Of a DNA stretch of 59,523 nucleotides, positions 52,001-59,341 are shown in pieces. The DNA lies in NCBI GenBank assembly GCA_902826165.1, contig CADEDV010000001.1, forward strand, positions 206,986 through 266,508, read 5' to 3'. Every line of letters starts with the position of its first letter. The stretch's first letter is position 1. This stretch comes from an uncultured Bacteroidota bacterium. GTDB lineage: Bacteria > Bacteroidota > Bacteroidia > Chitinophagales > Chitinophagaceae. The notes under the pieces were generated by a model. It saw only the letters and a program-made list of their open reading frames with translations. It was not told the origin of the DNA and made no database searches. A program made the translations under genes and the position numbers.

Positions 52001-52474
52001 AAGATGAAAGCCGTATCGGCAGCACTGGCTCAATTCACACAAGAGGACATCGCATTGTTAGAAAAAGAGGGACAATATAATTTGCCAGTTGATGGCGAAC
52101 CTGTAATATTACAAACCACCGATGTTGAGATCAGCAGCGAGGATATACCGGGCTGGACAGTGGCTAATAAAGGCAGTTTGACGGTGGCGGTGGATGTTAC
52201 CATAACCCCTGAACTGGAAGCGGAGGGCAATGCCCGTGAGTTTGTGAACAGGATCCAGAAGATCAGGAAGGACAGCGGGTTTGAGCTGACCGACCGGGTA
52301 AGTTTGAAAGTGGCTGCCGCCAATGGAATGAAAGATTCGCTGGCTCAGTTTAAAGACTATATTTGCGCCGAAATTCTGGCGGATTCGCTGGATTTTGAAG
52401 CTGAGATACCCGATGGTATCCAGATTGATATTAACGATGTATTGCTTAATGTGATTGTTTTAAAAAAAGGGTAA
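49037..52474 (+). CDS. ileS: Isoleucine-tRNA ligase
   Basis: A 1145-residue IleRS, charging tRNA-Ile. The HIGH-type motif is in GPPSANGMPGIHHVISR, the editing domain in FLAWTTTPWTLPSN, the tRNA-binding WFDSGAMPYAQW, and KMSKR in LDKNGNKMSKRLGN. It resembles the long Bacteroidota/eukaryote-like type. Two stretches look like additions: about residues 231-258 (IETRGSSDNTQISNVQQL), just before the editing-domain WTTTPW, and about residues 576-587, next to DLHKPYVDE, where a 7-bp tandem repeat encodes LAQSSKLTAD. Both keep the frame. The DksA-like gene starts 3 bases after it, so they form an operon. Confidence 0.95.
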   Translation: MAMNAKYREFTGLNLPAFEQEVLANWTEKQAFEKSVSLRDGTVPFVFYEGPPSANGMPGIHHVISRTLKDLVCRYKTMKGFQVKRKGGWDTHGLPIELGVEKELGITKEDIGKKISVEEYNAKCREAVLRYKDKWDEITKKMGYWVDLNDPYITFKNDYIETLWWLLSELYKKGLLYESVSIQPYSPAAGTGLSSHELNQPGTYKDVKDTSAVAMFKAIRNAKSEFLFKAIETRGSSDNTQISNVQQLLDAKPQTSDTFFLAWTTTPWTLPSNLGLTVGPNIDYVLVETYNPYLHVPINVVLAKQLLNKYFDLTDIDINSIKTGFALDSHIDTKKISKLKILAEFKGSDIEGCEYEQLLPYEANSPKVIEELTPGAKPFRVLVDSFVTTEDGTGIVHTAPAFGADDFKVGKKYNIGILTMVDRQGKFVDGLGEFSNRYVKNYKDEKDYVDVNVDISVKLKKENRAFKVEKYEHSYPHCWRTDKPVLYYPLDAWFIKTTAIKDRMVELNKTINWKPKSTGEGRFGNWLENMVDWNLSRSRYWGTPLPIWRTDDGEEEVCIGSVEELRAGARKADEVLGLAQSSKLTADSLDLHKPYVDEIILLSPSGKPMKRVPDLIDVWFDSGAMPYAQWHYPFGNKEDFKNAFPADFIAEGVDQTRGWFYTLHAIACLLFDSVAYKTVVSNGLVLDKNGNKMSKRLGNVVNPFETIEKFGADATRWYLITNASPWDNLKFDIEGIKEVQRKFFGTLYNTYQFFALYSNVDGFAFKEAYIPVSERPEIDRWILSSLNTVVKKVNEYMDDYEPTQAGRVIEDFVDEHLSNWYVRLCRRRFWKGEYEQDKICAYQTLYECLETITRLIAPISPFFSDAVFQNLNAVTGRFNAESVHHVDFPVANESVIDELLEERMQLAQDASSLVLSLRKKVNIKVRQPLQKVLIPALSASMKEQLQKVEDLVKAEVNVKEIEYLSPDNTFISKKIKPNFVALGKKLGPKMKAVSAALAQFTQEDIALLEKEGQYNLPVDGEPVILQTTDVEISSEDIPGWTVANKGSLTVAVDVTITPELEAEGNAREFVNRIQKIRKDSGFELTDRVSLKVAAANGMKDSLAQFKDYICAEILADSLDFEAEIPDGIQIDINDVLLNVIVLKKG
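50771..50798 (+). repeat. 7-bp tandem repeat inside ileS
   Basis: GCTCAAA, GCTCAAA, GCTCACA, GCCGATA follow one another in the reading frame of ileS, encoding part of LAQSSKLTADS. It is four units of 7 bases and keeps the gene open; it marks a likely surface-loop insertion. Confidence 0.55.
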
Positions 52475-52477
52475 ATC

Positions 52478-53335
52478 ATGGCAAGTAAAAAGAAACCGGC
52501 ACCTAAAAAGGCCGCCAAACCTGCCCCTAAAAAAGCGGCTGCTAAAAAAACAGCAGCCAAGAAAACTGTGAAAAAATCTGCACCCGCCAAGCCGGCCGCT
52601 AAAAAGCCTGCACCGAAGCCTGTTGCCAAGAAGGCAGCAGCTGTTAAAAAACCCGCTGCTAAACCTGTAGCTAAGCCAGCTCCTGTTAAGCAACCGGCCA
52701 AACCGGTGGCAGTAGCCAAGCCTGTAGAAAAAGTGGCTGAAAAGCCTGCTGCTCCTCCGGCTCCAGTGGTTAAAAAACCATCGGCAAATGATCCTAAATC
52801 GTTGGTATCGATCAAGCAGGTGGCCAAACCTGTTATCAAAAAAGAACCACCGAAGCCGGTGAAAGTTGTTATCCCGAAAACAACCACCAAAAGCTCGGTT
52901 AAATATGAACCTGAATTCACTAAATCTGTATTAGACACAAACCCTATGTACGAACATAATGGCCCGAGTATGAGATACTCTGATGCCGACCTGGCAGAGT
53001 TCCGTGAGATCATTCAAAAGAAATTAGATGCCGCTAAAAAAGAACTGGCTTACCTGCATGGCCTGATTACCCGCCGTGATGAAGGGGGTGATGTGGATGA
53101 AGCCCGTTATATGACGATGGAGGATGGCAGTGTAAGTATGGAAAGAGAGCAACTGAGCCAAATGGCCAGCCGCCAGATCACTTTTATTGATCACCTGGAA
53201 AAAGCAATGATGCGCATAGAGAATAAGACCTATGGCATCTGCCGTGTTACCGGGAAACTGATCGATAAGGCCCGTCTTCGTGCCGTGCCGCACGCCACTC
53301 TCAGTATTGAAGCGAAGCAGATGATGAATAAATAA
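52478..53335 (+). CDS. DksA/TraR-family protein with a Lys/Ala/Pro-rich histone-H1-like N-terminal tail
   Basis: A 285-residue protein. Residues 1-120 are low complexity, dominated by Lys, Ala and Pro (PKKAAKPAPKKAAAKKTAAK), like histone H1 or Hc1 tails. Residues 165-285 form a DksA/TraR-like coiled-coil domain (YSDADLAEFREIIQKKLDAAKKELAYLHGLITRR) and its globular end (NKTYGICRVTGKLIDKARLRAVPHATLSIEAK). The usual zinc motif of four Cys is reduced to one. DksA-type proteins bind RNA polymerase; the basic tail could bind DNA or RNA. It is translated right after ileS. Confidence 0.88.
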   Translation: MASKKKPAPKKAAKPAPKKAAAKKTAAKKTVKKSAPAKPAAKKPAPKPVAKKAAAVKKPAAKPVAKPAPVKQPAKPVAVAKPVEKVAEKPAAPPAPVVKKPSANDPKSLVSIKQVAKPVIKKEPPKPVKVVIPKTTTKSSVKYEPEFTKSVLDTNPMYEHNGPSMRYSDADLAEFREIIQKKLDAAKKELAYLHGLITRRDEGGDVDEARYMTMEDGSVSMEREQLSQMASRQITFIDHLEKAMMRIENKTYGICRVTGKLIDKARLRAVPHATLSIEAKQMMNK

Positions 53336-53354
53336 TCAAACTGGCTACAATAAG

Positions 53355-53388
53355 AAAGCCCCGGATCAAAATGATCCGGGGCTTTTAT
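53355..53388. terminator. Bidirectional terminator
   Basis: AAAGCCCCGGATC (53355-53367) and GATCCGGGGCTTT (53373-53385) form a perfect 13-bp stem with a 5-nt loop, with T-rich sequence on the plus strand. It separates the DksA-like gene from the converging barrel gene. Confidence 0.85.
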
Positions 53389-53412
53389 TTTCTCTTGTAA
53401 ACCGGGTCGTTA

Positions 53413-54168
53413 TTATTTTGTTCGGGGTCCGAGGAATACCTGGAACCCGACACCGATCATTAATCCATGGTTGGTGAACTTGGTGGTTGTTTCGTTTTCC
53501 GAACGGGTATCAATACTGCCATCAATGCCATCATCACGCAGTGTGGTTCTCTTAAAGGTATTCTTATTATAGGCAAAATTATAACCGAGGTAGAAGTCAA
53601 GACCAGTATGAGGGCTAACCAATTTTGTAAACCCTGCCGAAAAAGATGTATTGAAATAAAACCCACCGGACGAATTGCCGCTATAAGTTTGCTTATAAGA
53701 AGAAGCCCCCGAGCCGCCATAGAAAAAACCGTCTGTTTTCAGGTTACTGATTCCTCCATTAAGACTTAGCTGTCCAAAAGGCAATAAAGAACTGCCCTTT
53801 TTAGTAGTCAAATAATTCCGGGCAAAACCCCCGAACCCGATATTAAAATTGGCAGACTTATCACTTTGGTAAGTATTACCAGCTTGTTCGTAAGTTGTTT
53901 TCTGGTTGGAGGGATTAATATTTAAAGAAAGACCTGCAACAGTTTGGCCGGTAATAAACCAGCCGATGGAAGGGTTGATATTAATGGCGTAGCTGTTTGT
54001 TTTAGAAGTATTTGATCCAATGGAAGCTACTGATATATCTGCATTGCCGGAGTTGAAAACTGCGCTGCCGATTGTTGCGCCAATCATTCTGTCACCTTTT
54101 TGAAACTGGCCGGTGGAAATAAGGGATATGAACAGAAACAGAGCTAAAGCAAGCAGGCGGTTGGGCAT
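53413..54168 (-). CDS. Outer-membrane beta-barrel protein of unknown function
   Basis: A 251-residue protein with a signal peptide (LALALFLFISLISTGQ) and alternating aromatic/glycine strands (AININPSIGWFITGQTVAGLSLNINP, FNIGFGGFARNYLTTKKGSSLLPFGQLSLNGGIS, YFNTSFSAGFTKLVSPHTGLDFYLGYNFAY, LMIGVGFQVFLG). The pattern fits the small OmpW/OmpA-barrel-like class of Bacteroidota. No function can be inferred. It converges on the DksA-like gene. Confidence 0.78.
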   Translation of the reverse strand: MPNRLLALALFLFISLISTGQFQKGDRMIGATIGSAVFNSGNADISVASIGSNTSKTNSYAININPSIGWFITGQTVAGLSLNINPSNQKTTYEQAGNTYQSDKSANFNIGFGGFARNYLTTKKGSSLLPFGQLSLNGGISNLKTDGFFYGGSGASSYKQTYSGNSSGGFYFNTSFSAGFTKLVSPHTGLDFYLGYNFAYNKNTFKRTTLRDDGIDGSIDTRSENETTTKFTNHGLMIGVGFQVFLGPRTK

Positions 54169-54364
54169 AATTAAATGATTTGAATCTCAACAAATATAGA
54201 CGTTACCCATAAGCCAGCAAAAAGACGCAGCGAAGGAAATTTTTTTGCTGAAATCCATAAAAGGTTGAATTTTTTTCCTTTACCTTTAAAACATCTTTGG
54301 GAAACGGTTAATTCCGTTTACATTTATACATTAAAGAAACTAAATAACTGCCAAATCAAACGCT

Positions 54365-55054
54365 ATGAGAAAGTTCAGACTTCTTTCGCTTTTATTATTA
54401 GCTATCGTTTTTGTTGCTGTCAACTGTACTAAAGAAGGCCCTGAAGGTCCTGCTGGTGCAACTGGTCCGCAGGGTCCCGCAGGTGGAACGGGTGGAACTG
54501 GCGCTACTGGTCCAACTGGCCCGCAAGGTCCGCAAGGCCCTACCGGCCCCACTGGTCCGCAAGGCCCAACTGGTACAGCCAATGTAATTTATTCAGCATG
54601 GGAACAATTCTCTGCAGCTGCCTGGGCAGATACTACCATGACTAATGTCGGACAATGCTCGAGATACCTCAGAACAGCACCAGGCGTTACAGCAGCAATC
54701 ATAAACAATGGAGTTGTACTTTCTTATATGGCTTTAGTGAGTGGCGGCAACGTTACACAAGGCCCTTATCAAATGCCTTTCCTTTGCACCGGCTGCGCTC
54801 CTGTAGTTAATGTGAGCTTTATACCTGCTGTGGGTAAATTGATTTATTATTCAGTAAACCTTACCGGAACTACCACTGGATTTTCTGACGGATCTTATTC
54901 TACCAGGTATGTGATCATTCCGGGTGGTGTTTCCGGCGGCCGTGGAACAGGTTCAGAAAAAACAGCGGAAATCAATGGTCAGCTGTACACAGAATCAGAA
55001 TTGAAATCTATGTCTTATGACCAGGTTTGCAGCCTGTTGAATATTCCTAAATAA
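54365..55054 (+). CDS. Collagen-like lipoprotein
   Basis: A 229-residue lipoprotein (Cys 21 in VAVNC). Sixteen Gly-X-Y triplets follow directly at about residues 25-72 ([20 protein letters not shown]), then a non-collagen C-terminal domain of about 155 residues ([27 protein letters not shown] to [23 protein letters not shown]) with four Cys. Bacterial collagen-like stalks can form triple helices and display the C-terminal domain at the cell surface. In many Bacteroidota this type is of unknown role. A clear terminator follows. Confidence 0.82.
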   Translation: MRKFRLLSLLLLAIVFVAVNCTKEGPEGPAGATGPQGPAGGTGGTGATGPTGPQGPQGPTGPTGPQGPTGTANVIYSAWEQFSAAAWADTTMTNVGQCSRYLRTAPGVTAAIINNGVVLSYMALVSGGNVTQGPYQMPFLCTGCAPVVNVSFIPAVGKLIYYSVNLTGTTTGFSDGSYSTRYVIIPGGVSGGRGTGSEKTAEINGQLYTESELKSMSYDQVCSLLNIPK

Positions 55055-55075
55055 GACGCAATTACTTTATATACT

Positions 55076-55108
55076 AAATCCACCTCTTGCAGGTGGATTT
55101 ATTTTTTT
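55076..55108 (+). terminator. Rho-independent terminator
   Basis: AAATCCACCT (55076-55085), loop CTTGC, AGGTGGATTT (55091-55100), then ATTTTTTT. Confidence 0.85.
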
Positions 55109-55151
55109 GGCCAATCCCATCTGGCTTAAATTGCGGAACTAAAATTTTGTA

Positions 55152-56498
55152 ATGAAAAAGCCCCTGTTAGCAGCTGCTCTTTTTTTTACCCCGACCTTGC
55201 TCTTTGCACAGCCTGCAATCGTTTCAGGCCCTATGCTGGGCCCGGTTGAATTAAAAGATGCAAAGATCTGGGTGGAGGTTTCACCGCAAGTGAGATCGGT
55301 TTCAGTTCAATACAATAAAAAAGGAGAGGTTAAAACAAAGACAGTTGTTTACAAAGGACAATTGGGGCATGATTTTAACCCGGTTCAGTTCACCATCGGC
55401 GGGTTAGATTATAATTCAGTTTACCAGTATAGAATTTTGATTGATGGAAAGCCCGCTGGTAAAAAAGGAGAGCTTATCACGAAAGACCTCTGGCAATGGC
55501 GTAAACCAGTTCCTGATTTTAGTTTCCTGACTGGTAGTTGTGCCTATATCAATCAGCCGGAAACAGATCGTCCGGGCAAACCTTATGGCGGTGATTCTAC
55601 CATCTTTGAAACCATGGCGAAAGAACGATCCGCCTTTATGCTTTGGCTGGGTGATGCCTGGTACACAAGAGAAGTGGATTATTACAGTGAATGGGGATTA
55701 TGGAACCGGGCCAGCCACGACAGGGCAGCACCGGTACTGCAAATTTTTTTGAAAGCAATGCCTCAATTAGCCACCTGGGATGATCATGACTATGGCCCTA
55801 ATGATATTGGTTCTAATTATATTCTGAAAGAGACCAGCAGAAAAGTATTTAATAGCTATTTCTGTAATCCATCGTCTGGTGAAAACGGGCAGGGTATTTA
55901 TACCATGACAACCTGGGGCGATGCAGATATTTTCATTACAGATAATCGCTGGTGGCGCAGCGCAGACAGGACAAAAGATTCTGTGGATGGAAAACCCAAT
56001 CCTGAAAAAAGAATGCTGGGCAAACAACAAATGGAATGGCTGAAAAACTCATTGTTATACAGCAGCGCTACTTTTAAGATCATTACTGTAGGCAGCCAGG
56101 TACTGAACCCTGTTTCTCCATTTGATAAATGGCGGGATTTCCCGGCTGAATATGATGAGCTGATGAATTTTTTGAAAGAATATAACGTGACAGGGGTGTT
56201 ATTTCTCACTGGTGACAGGCATCATAGTGAGATCATCAAAGTGGAGAGGCCGGGAACTTATCCGTTGTATGATATTACGGTATCGCCGCTTACATCTGGC
56301 ACCCATCAATTTGGGGATGCGGAAAAAAATAATCCTTACCGCGTCTTTGGATTGGCGGAGAAGCAGAACTATGGAAAATTTTCTTTCAGCGGACCAGGCG
56401 GTAATCGTAAACTGACTGTTGAATTTTTAGGAATAAGAGGAGAGAAGCTGGGAGAGTGGTCCGTAAATGAAAAAGAGCTGGGAACAACAGGTAACTAG
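55152..56498 (+). CDS. PhoD-like alkaline phosphatase family protein
   Basis: A 448-residue exported protein with a signal peptide ending LLFAQ, an N-terminal fibronectin-like domain (KIWVEVSPQVRSVSVQYNKKGEVKTKTV to YNSVYQYRILIDGK) and a PhoD-type metallophosphoesterase core: FLTGSCAYINQPE, FMLWLGDAWYTRE, TWDDHDYGPND and LTGDRHHSEII. These supply the metal ligands of the family, which cleaves phosphodiesters and phosphomonoesters, often to obtain phosphate. Substrate not defined. It is a single gene with no clear Pho box. Confidence 0.9.
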   Translation: MKKPLLAAALFFTPTLLFAQPAIVSGPMLGPVELKDAKIWVEVSPQVRSVSVQYNKKGEVKTKTVVYKGQLGHDFNPVQFTIGGLDYNSVYQYRILIDGKPAGKKGELITKDLWQWRKPVPDFSFLTGSCAYINQPETDRPGKPYGGDSTIFETMAKERSAFMLWLGDAWYTREVDYYSEWGLWNRASHDRAAPVLQIFLKAMPQLATWDDHDYGPNDIGSNYILKETSRKVFNSYFCNPSSGENGQGIYTMTTWGDADIFITDNRWWRSADRTKDSVDGKPNPEKRMLGKQQMEWLKNSLLYSSATFKIITVGSQVLNPVSPFDKWRDFPAEYDELMNFLKEYNVTGVLFLTGDRHHSEIIKVERPGTYPLYDITVSPLTSGTHQFGDAEKNNPYRVFGLAEKQNYGKFSFSGPGGNRKLTVEFLGIRGEKLGEWSVNEKELGTTGN

Positions 56499-56550
56499 TA
56501 TATACTTTGTTTGTACGAATAAAATTATCCATCAAGGTTAAGTTTTGATC

Positions 56551-57030
56551 ATGACAATTTATTTTCAATACGAGAAGGGCCAGGTGATGCAGGCCTTGCG
56601 CTATCACTTTATCAGCAGGCCCGAGATCCGCATTATGCTGATCGTTGTAAATGTATTTGCTATCGGCTCCATTACATTGTACGCCTTGAAAAAGATCACA
56701 GCGATGGCTTTCCTGGTGGGCTCCTCTTTATGGATCGTATTAATGATCAGTTTCTGGTTTGTGTTGCCCATGATGGTTTACCGAAGGGCCGCAACATTTA
56801 AACACAGTTTTAGTATGGATTTTGGAGAAACAATGTTCACCTTAAGTCATGAGAATGGTAACAGGTCATGGCCATGGGAAGCATTGAGCACTTTTTTAGA
56901 AAGCCCTCATTTTTTCCATTTGTATTTTGATAGTCGTTCTTTTTTCCTGATACCCAAAAGCGGATGCGCAGATAAAGAAGAAATAAATGAACTGAGAACA
57001 TTGCTGAAAGAAAAGATCAGGAAGAAATAA
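56551..57030 (+). CDS. YcxB-like membrane protein
   Basis: A 159-residue protein starting MTIYFQYEKGQVMQALRYH (ATG at 56551, rather than an in-frame TTG at 56545). Two hydrophobic segments (IRIMLIVVNVFAIGSITLYAL and AFLVGSSLWIVLMISFWFVLPMMV) are followed by a YcxB-type C-terminal domain (MDFGETMFTLSHENGNRSWPWEALSTFLESPHFFHLYFDSRSFFLIPKSGC). The function is unknown. It converges with the acetyltransferase gene. Confidence 0.8.
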   Translation: MTIYFQYEKGQVMQALRYHFISRPEIRIMLIVVNVFAIGSITLYALKKITAMAFLVGSSLWIVLMISFWFVLPMMVYRRAATFKHSFSMDFGETMFTLSHENGNRSWPWEALSTFLESPHFFHLYFDSRSFFLIPKSGCADKEEINELRTLLKEKIRKK

Positions 57031-57050
57031 AAATAATATCCTCCGGGGGC

Positions 57051-57479
57051 TTAAAGTTTTTTTTCCATCAGGTAATGGGGGATCGTCACTTCTGTAAATT
57101 CACTGCCTACAACCCGGTAGCCCATTTTTTCATAAAAGCCGGTAGCATTTTTACGGGCATGCATACTGAGTATCCTGTATCCCCTGTCGCGGGCAATATT
57201 TTCTGCAAAAGTCATTAAAGCTCTTCCAATTCCTTTTCCCTGGAGATCATTTAGTACAGCCATTTGACGGAGACGGACCGTAGTGGGATTTTCTTCCACC
57301 AGCATACAGCAGGCCAGGATATCATCTTCTTCAAACGCACCAATTAACATATTTTCCTTTTCTTCTTCCAGTTCTTCAGGAGTAAAGCCAAGACCCAGCG
57401 GTTTGCGCAGCACATCGTCCCGCAACTTCACCATTTGACGATATTCGTAGCTACCGTGATCAATTATTTTCAAAGCCAT
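57051..57479 (-). CDS. GNAT-family N-acetyltransferase
   Basis: A 142-residue acetyltransferase of the GNAT fold, transferring an acetyl group from acetyl-CoA. The acetyl-CoA binding motif is VRLRQMAVLNDLQGKGIGRALMTFAENIARDRGY, with the Q/R-x-x-G-x-G/A loop in QGKGIG, and the C-terminal helix NATGFYEKMGYRVVGSEFTEVTIPHYLMEKKL. It resembles the ElaA-like or YjcF-like small members. The substrate cannot be inferred. Confidence 0.88.
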   Translation of the reverse strand: MALKIIDHGSYEYRQMVKLRDDVLRKPLGLGFTPEELEEEKENMLIGAFEEDDILACCMLVEENPTTVRLRQMAVLNDLQGKGIGRALMTFAENIARDRGYRILSMHARKNATGFYEKMGYRVVGSEFTEVTIPHYLMEKKL

Positions 57480-57639
57480 TTCAAAGCAGGTTGTTGATAG
57501 ATTTTCAAATTACAAAGAACTTATTATACAGCCAACGGCAGTTCGTTTAAATTTTTATTTCGGAAAATACGGAAAGTCGCTATTAAGGCCTCTTTTTCAA
57601 GGTTTTGGGCTAAAATGGGAAAAAAGAAGCTTTACGATG

Positions 57640-57666
57640 TTGATTTATCCAAAAAGTATATTTTTG
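57640..57666 (+). promoter_or_regulatory. Promoter of acpP
   Basis: TTG at 57640-57642, 16 nt, then TATTTTTG at 57659-57666 (exact TAnnTTTG). The transcript would start about 20 nt before the ATG at 57693. Confidence 0.5.
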
Positions 57667-57692
57667 CACCCAATAACTAAACTATTACAGAC

Positions 57693-57929
57693 ATGTCAGA
57701 CATTGCATCAAGAGTTAAAAAGATCATCGTTGACAAATTAGGTGTTGACGAAGCAGAAGTAACCAATGAAGCTTCTTTCACCAATGACCTGGGAGCAGAT
57801 TCACTCGACACCGTTGAACTGATCATGGAATTCGAAAAAGAATTCAACATCTCCATTCCTGATGAGCAGGCAGAGACCATCACTACAGTTGGTCAGGCCG
57901 TGTCTTACCTGGAAGAGCATGCTAAATAA
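57693..57929 (+). CDS. acpP: Acyl carrier protein
   Basis: A 78-residue acidic protein with the phosphopantetheine site [23 protein letters not shown] (serine in [10 protein letters not shown]). It carries growing acyl chains in fatty acid synthesis, feeding FabF and LpxA. Length and pattern are typical. The order acpP-fabF-rnc is a conserved bacterial arrangement. A hairpin terminator follows, yet fabF has its own promoter inside that region. Confidence 0.97.
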   Translation: MSDIASRVKKIIVDKLGVDEAEVTNEASFTNDLGADSLDTVELIMEFEKEFNISIPDEQAETITTVGQAVSYLEEHAK

Positions 57930-57982
57930 TGCATATATCGTTTCCGTCTGAGACGGAAGCACGGAATGGAAATAAATTAACT

Positions 57983-58024
57983 CCGCCTTCTGACTGTGTT
58001 GCAATGCAGCGAAGGCGGTTTTTA
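57983..58024 (+). terminator. Terminator of acpP overlapping the fabF promoter
   Basis: CCGCCTTC (57983-57990) pairs with GAAGGCGG (58011-58018), the 20-nt loop adds an inner CTGT/GCAG stem, and TTTTTA follows. The loop contains the fabF -33 TTG and the T-tract merges into its -7 TATCTTTG. Confidence 0.75.
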
Positions 58025-58030
58025 TCTTTG
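57999..58030 (+). promoter_or_regulatory. Promoter of fabF
   Basis: TTG at 57999-58001, 21-nt spacer, TATCTTTG at 58023-58030, an exact TAnnTTTG match, 28 nt before the ATG at 58059. Confidence 0.55.
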
Positions 58031-58058
58031 ACCAATTATTAATCTTTCAATCAGGTTT

Positions 58059-59312
58059 ATGGAACTGAAAAGGGTCGTTGTCACGGGTATGGGAGCCCTC
58101 ACACCATTGGGAAATAACGTTGATGAATATTGGAACGGTTTGATCAATGGGGTATCCGGTGCTGCTACGATTACGCAATTCGATGCCTCTAAGTTTCGTA
58201 CCAAATTTGCCTGCGAAGTAAAAAATTTTGAGCCTACACTTTACCTTGATAAAAAGGAAGCCCGGAAGATCGATCGCTTTACCCAGTTTGCACTGGTGGT
58301 CAGCGACCAGGCCATGGCAGATGCCGGGTTGAATAAGGATAATATCAACCCTGACCGTATTGGTGTTGTATTTGCCAGTGGTATAGGAGGGTTGATTACT
58401 TTTCAGAACGAAGTAACCGATTTTGCAAAAGGAGATGGAACACCCCGTTTCAATCCTTTCTTTATTCCAAAGATGATCCTGGATATTGCTGCCGGGCAAA
58501 TATCCATGCGGCATAACCTGCGGGGGCCAAATTTCGCAGTAGTAAGTGCCTGCGCCAGCAGCACCAATGCCATTATTGAAGCCCATAATTTATTACGTCT
58601 TGGTAAAGCTGATATCATTGTTACCGGCGGTAGCGAAGCGGTGATCAGTGAAGCTGGTGTTGGCGGTTTTAATGCTATGAAAGCAATGAGCGAAAGGAAT
58701 GATGATCCTACTACGGCCAGCCGTCCTTATGATAAAGACAGGGACGGTTTTGTAATGGGAGAAGCATCCGGGATATTAATACTGGAAGAGTTGGAACATG
58801 CGAAAGCAAGAGGTGCAAAGATCTATTGTGAAGTAGTAGGCGGTGGTGCCACTGCTGATGCCCATCATATCACAGCCCCGCACCCGGAAGGGCTGGGTGC
58901 CCGGAATGTAATGCTTGCTGCACTGGATGATGCGGGAATGAAACCGGAGGAGATCGACTATATCAATACACATGGCACATCCACACCGATTGGTGACGGT
59001 GCCGAAGTAAAAGCGATTACCGCTGTTTTTGGTGGGCATGCTTATAACCTGAACATCAGTGCCACCAAATCAATGACCGGCCACTGCCTCGGCGCTGCCG
59101 GGGTTATTGAAGCTATTGCCTGCATCAAGGCCGTAATGCATGATATCGTGCCACCTACTATCAACCATTTTACAGATGATCCGGAACTGGATCCCAAACT
59201 GAATTTCACTTTCAATAAAGCCCAGCAACGCCCCGTCAACGCAGCACTGAGTAATACATTCGGTTTTGGCGGACATAATGCCTGTGTGATTGTGAAAAAG
59301 TATAAAGGCTGA
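58059..59312 (+). CDS. fabF: 3-oxoacyl-ACP synthase II (FabF)
   Basis: A 417-residue beta-ketoacyl-ACP synthase of the condensing-enzyme family, elongating acyl-ACP with malonyl-ACP. The catalytic Cys is in VVSACASSTNAI, the first His in YINTHGTSTPIGD, the second in KSMTGHCLGAAG (SMTGHCLG) and the C-terminal GHNACVIVKKYKG. Length and motifs are typical of FabF. It uses its own promoter just after acpP, and rnc follows. Confidence 0.97.
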   Translation: MELKRVVVTGMGALTPLGNNVDEYWNGLINGVSGAATITQFDASKFRTKFACEVKNFEPTLYLDKKEARKIDRFTQFALVVSDQAMADAGLNKDNINPDRIGVVFASGIGGLITFQNEVTDFAKGDGTPRFNPFFIPKMILDIAAGQISMRHNLRGPNFAVVSACASSTNAIIEAHNLLRLGKADIIVTGGSEAVISEAGVGGFNAMKAMSERNDDPTTASRPYDKDRDGFVMGEASGILILEELEHAKARGAKIYCEVVGGGATADAHHITAPHPEGLGARNVMLAALDDAGMKPEEIDYINTHGTSTPIGDGAEVKAITAVFGGHAYNLNISATKSMTGHCLGAAGVIEAIACIKAVMHDIVPPTINHFTDDPELDPKLNFTFNKAQQRPVNAALSNTFGFGGHNACVIVKKYKG

Positions 59313-59327
59313 TTTGTAAAAAATTCG

Positions 59328-59334
59328 TAGCTTG
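59328..59334 (+). promoter_or_regulatory. Possible -7 element of rnc
   Basis: TAGCTTG, close to TAnnTTTG, 7 nt before the GTG at 59342. Confidence 0.3.
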
Positions 59335-59341
59335 ATGCTCT

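Noticed and set aside
52357-53013. Long Gly/Ala-rich open frame on the minus strand opposite the DksA-like tail
   Set aside because: It is the antisense of Lys/Ala/Pro-rich codons, has no homology-like motifs, and overlaps a clear gene.
54340-54582. Pro/Gly/Cys-rich minus-strand frame opposite the collagen-like repeat
   Set aside because: It is only the complement of the Gly-X-Y codons.
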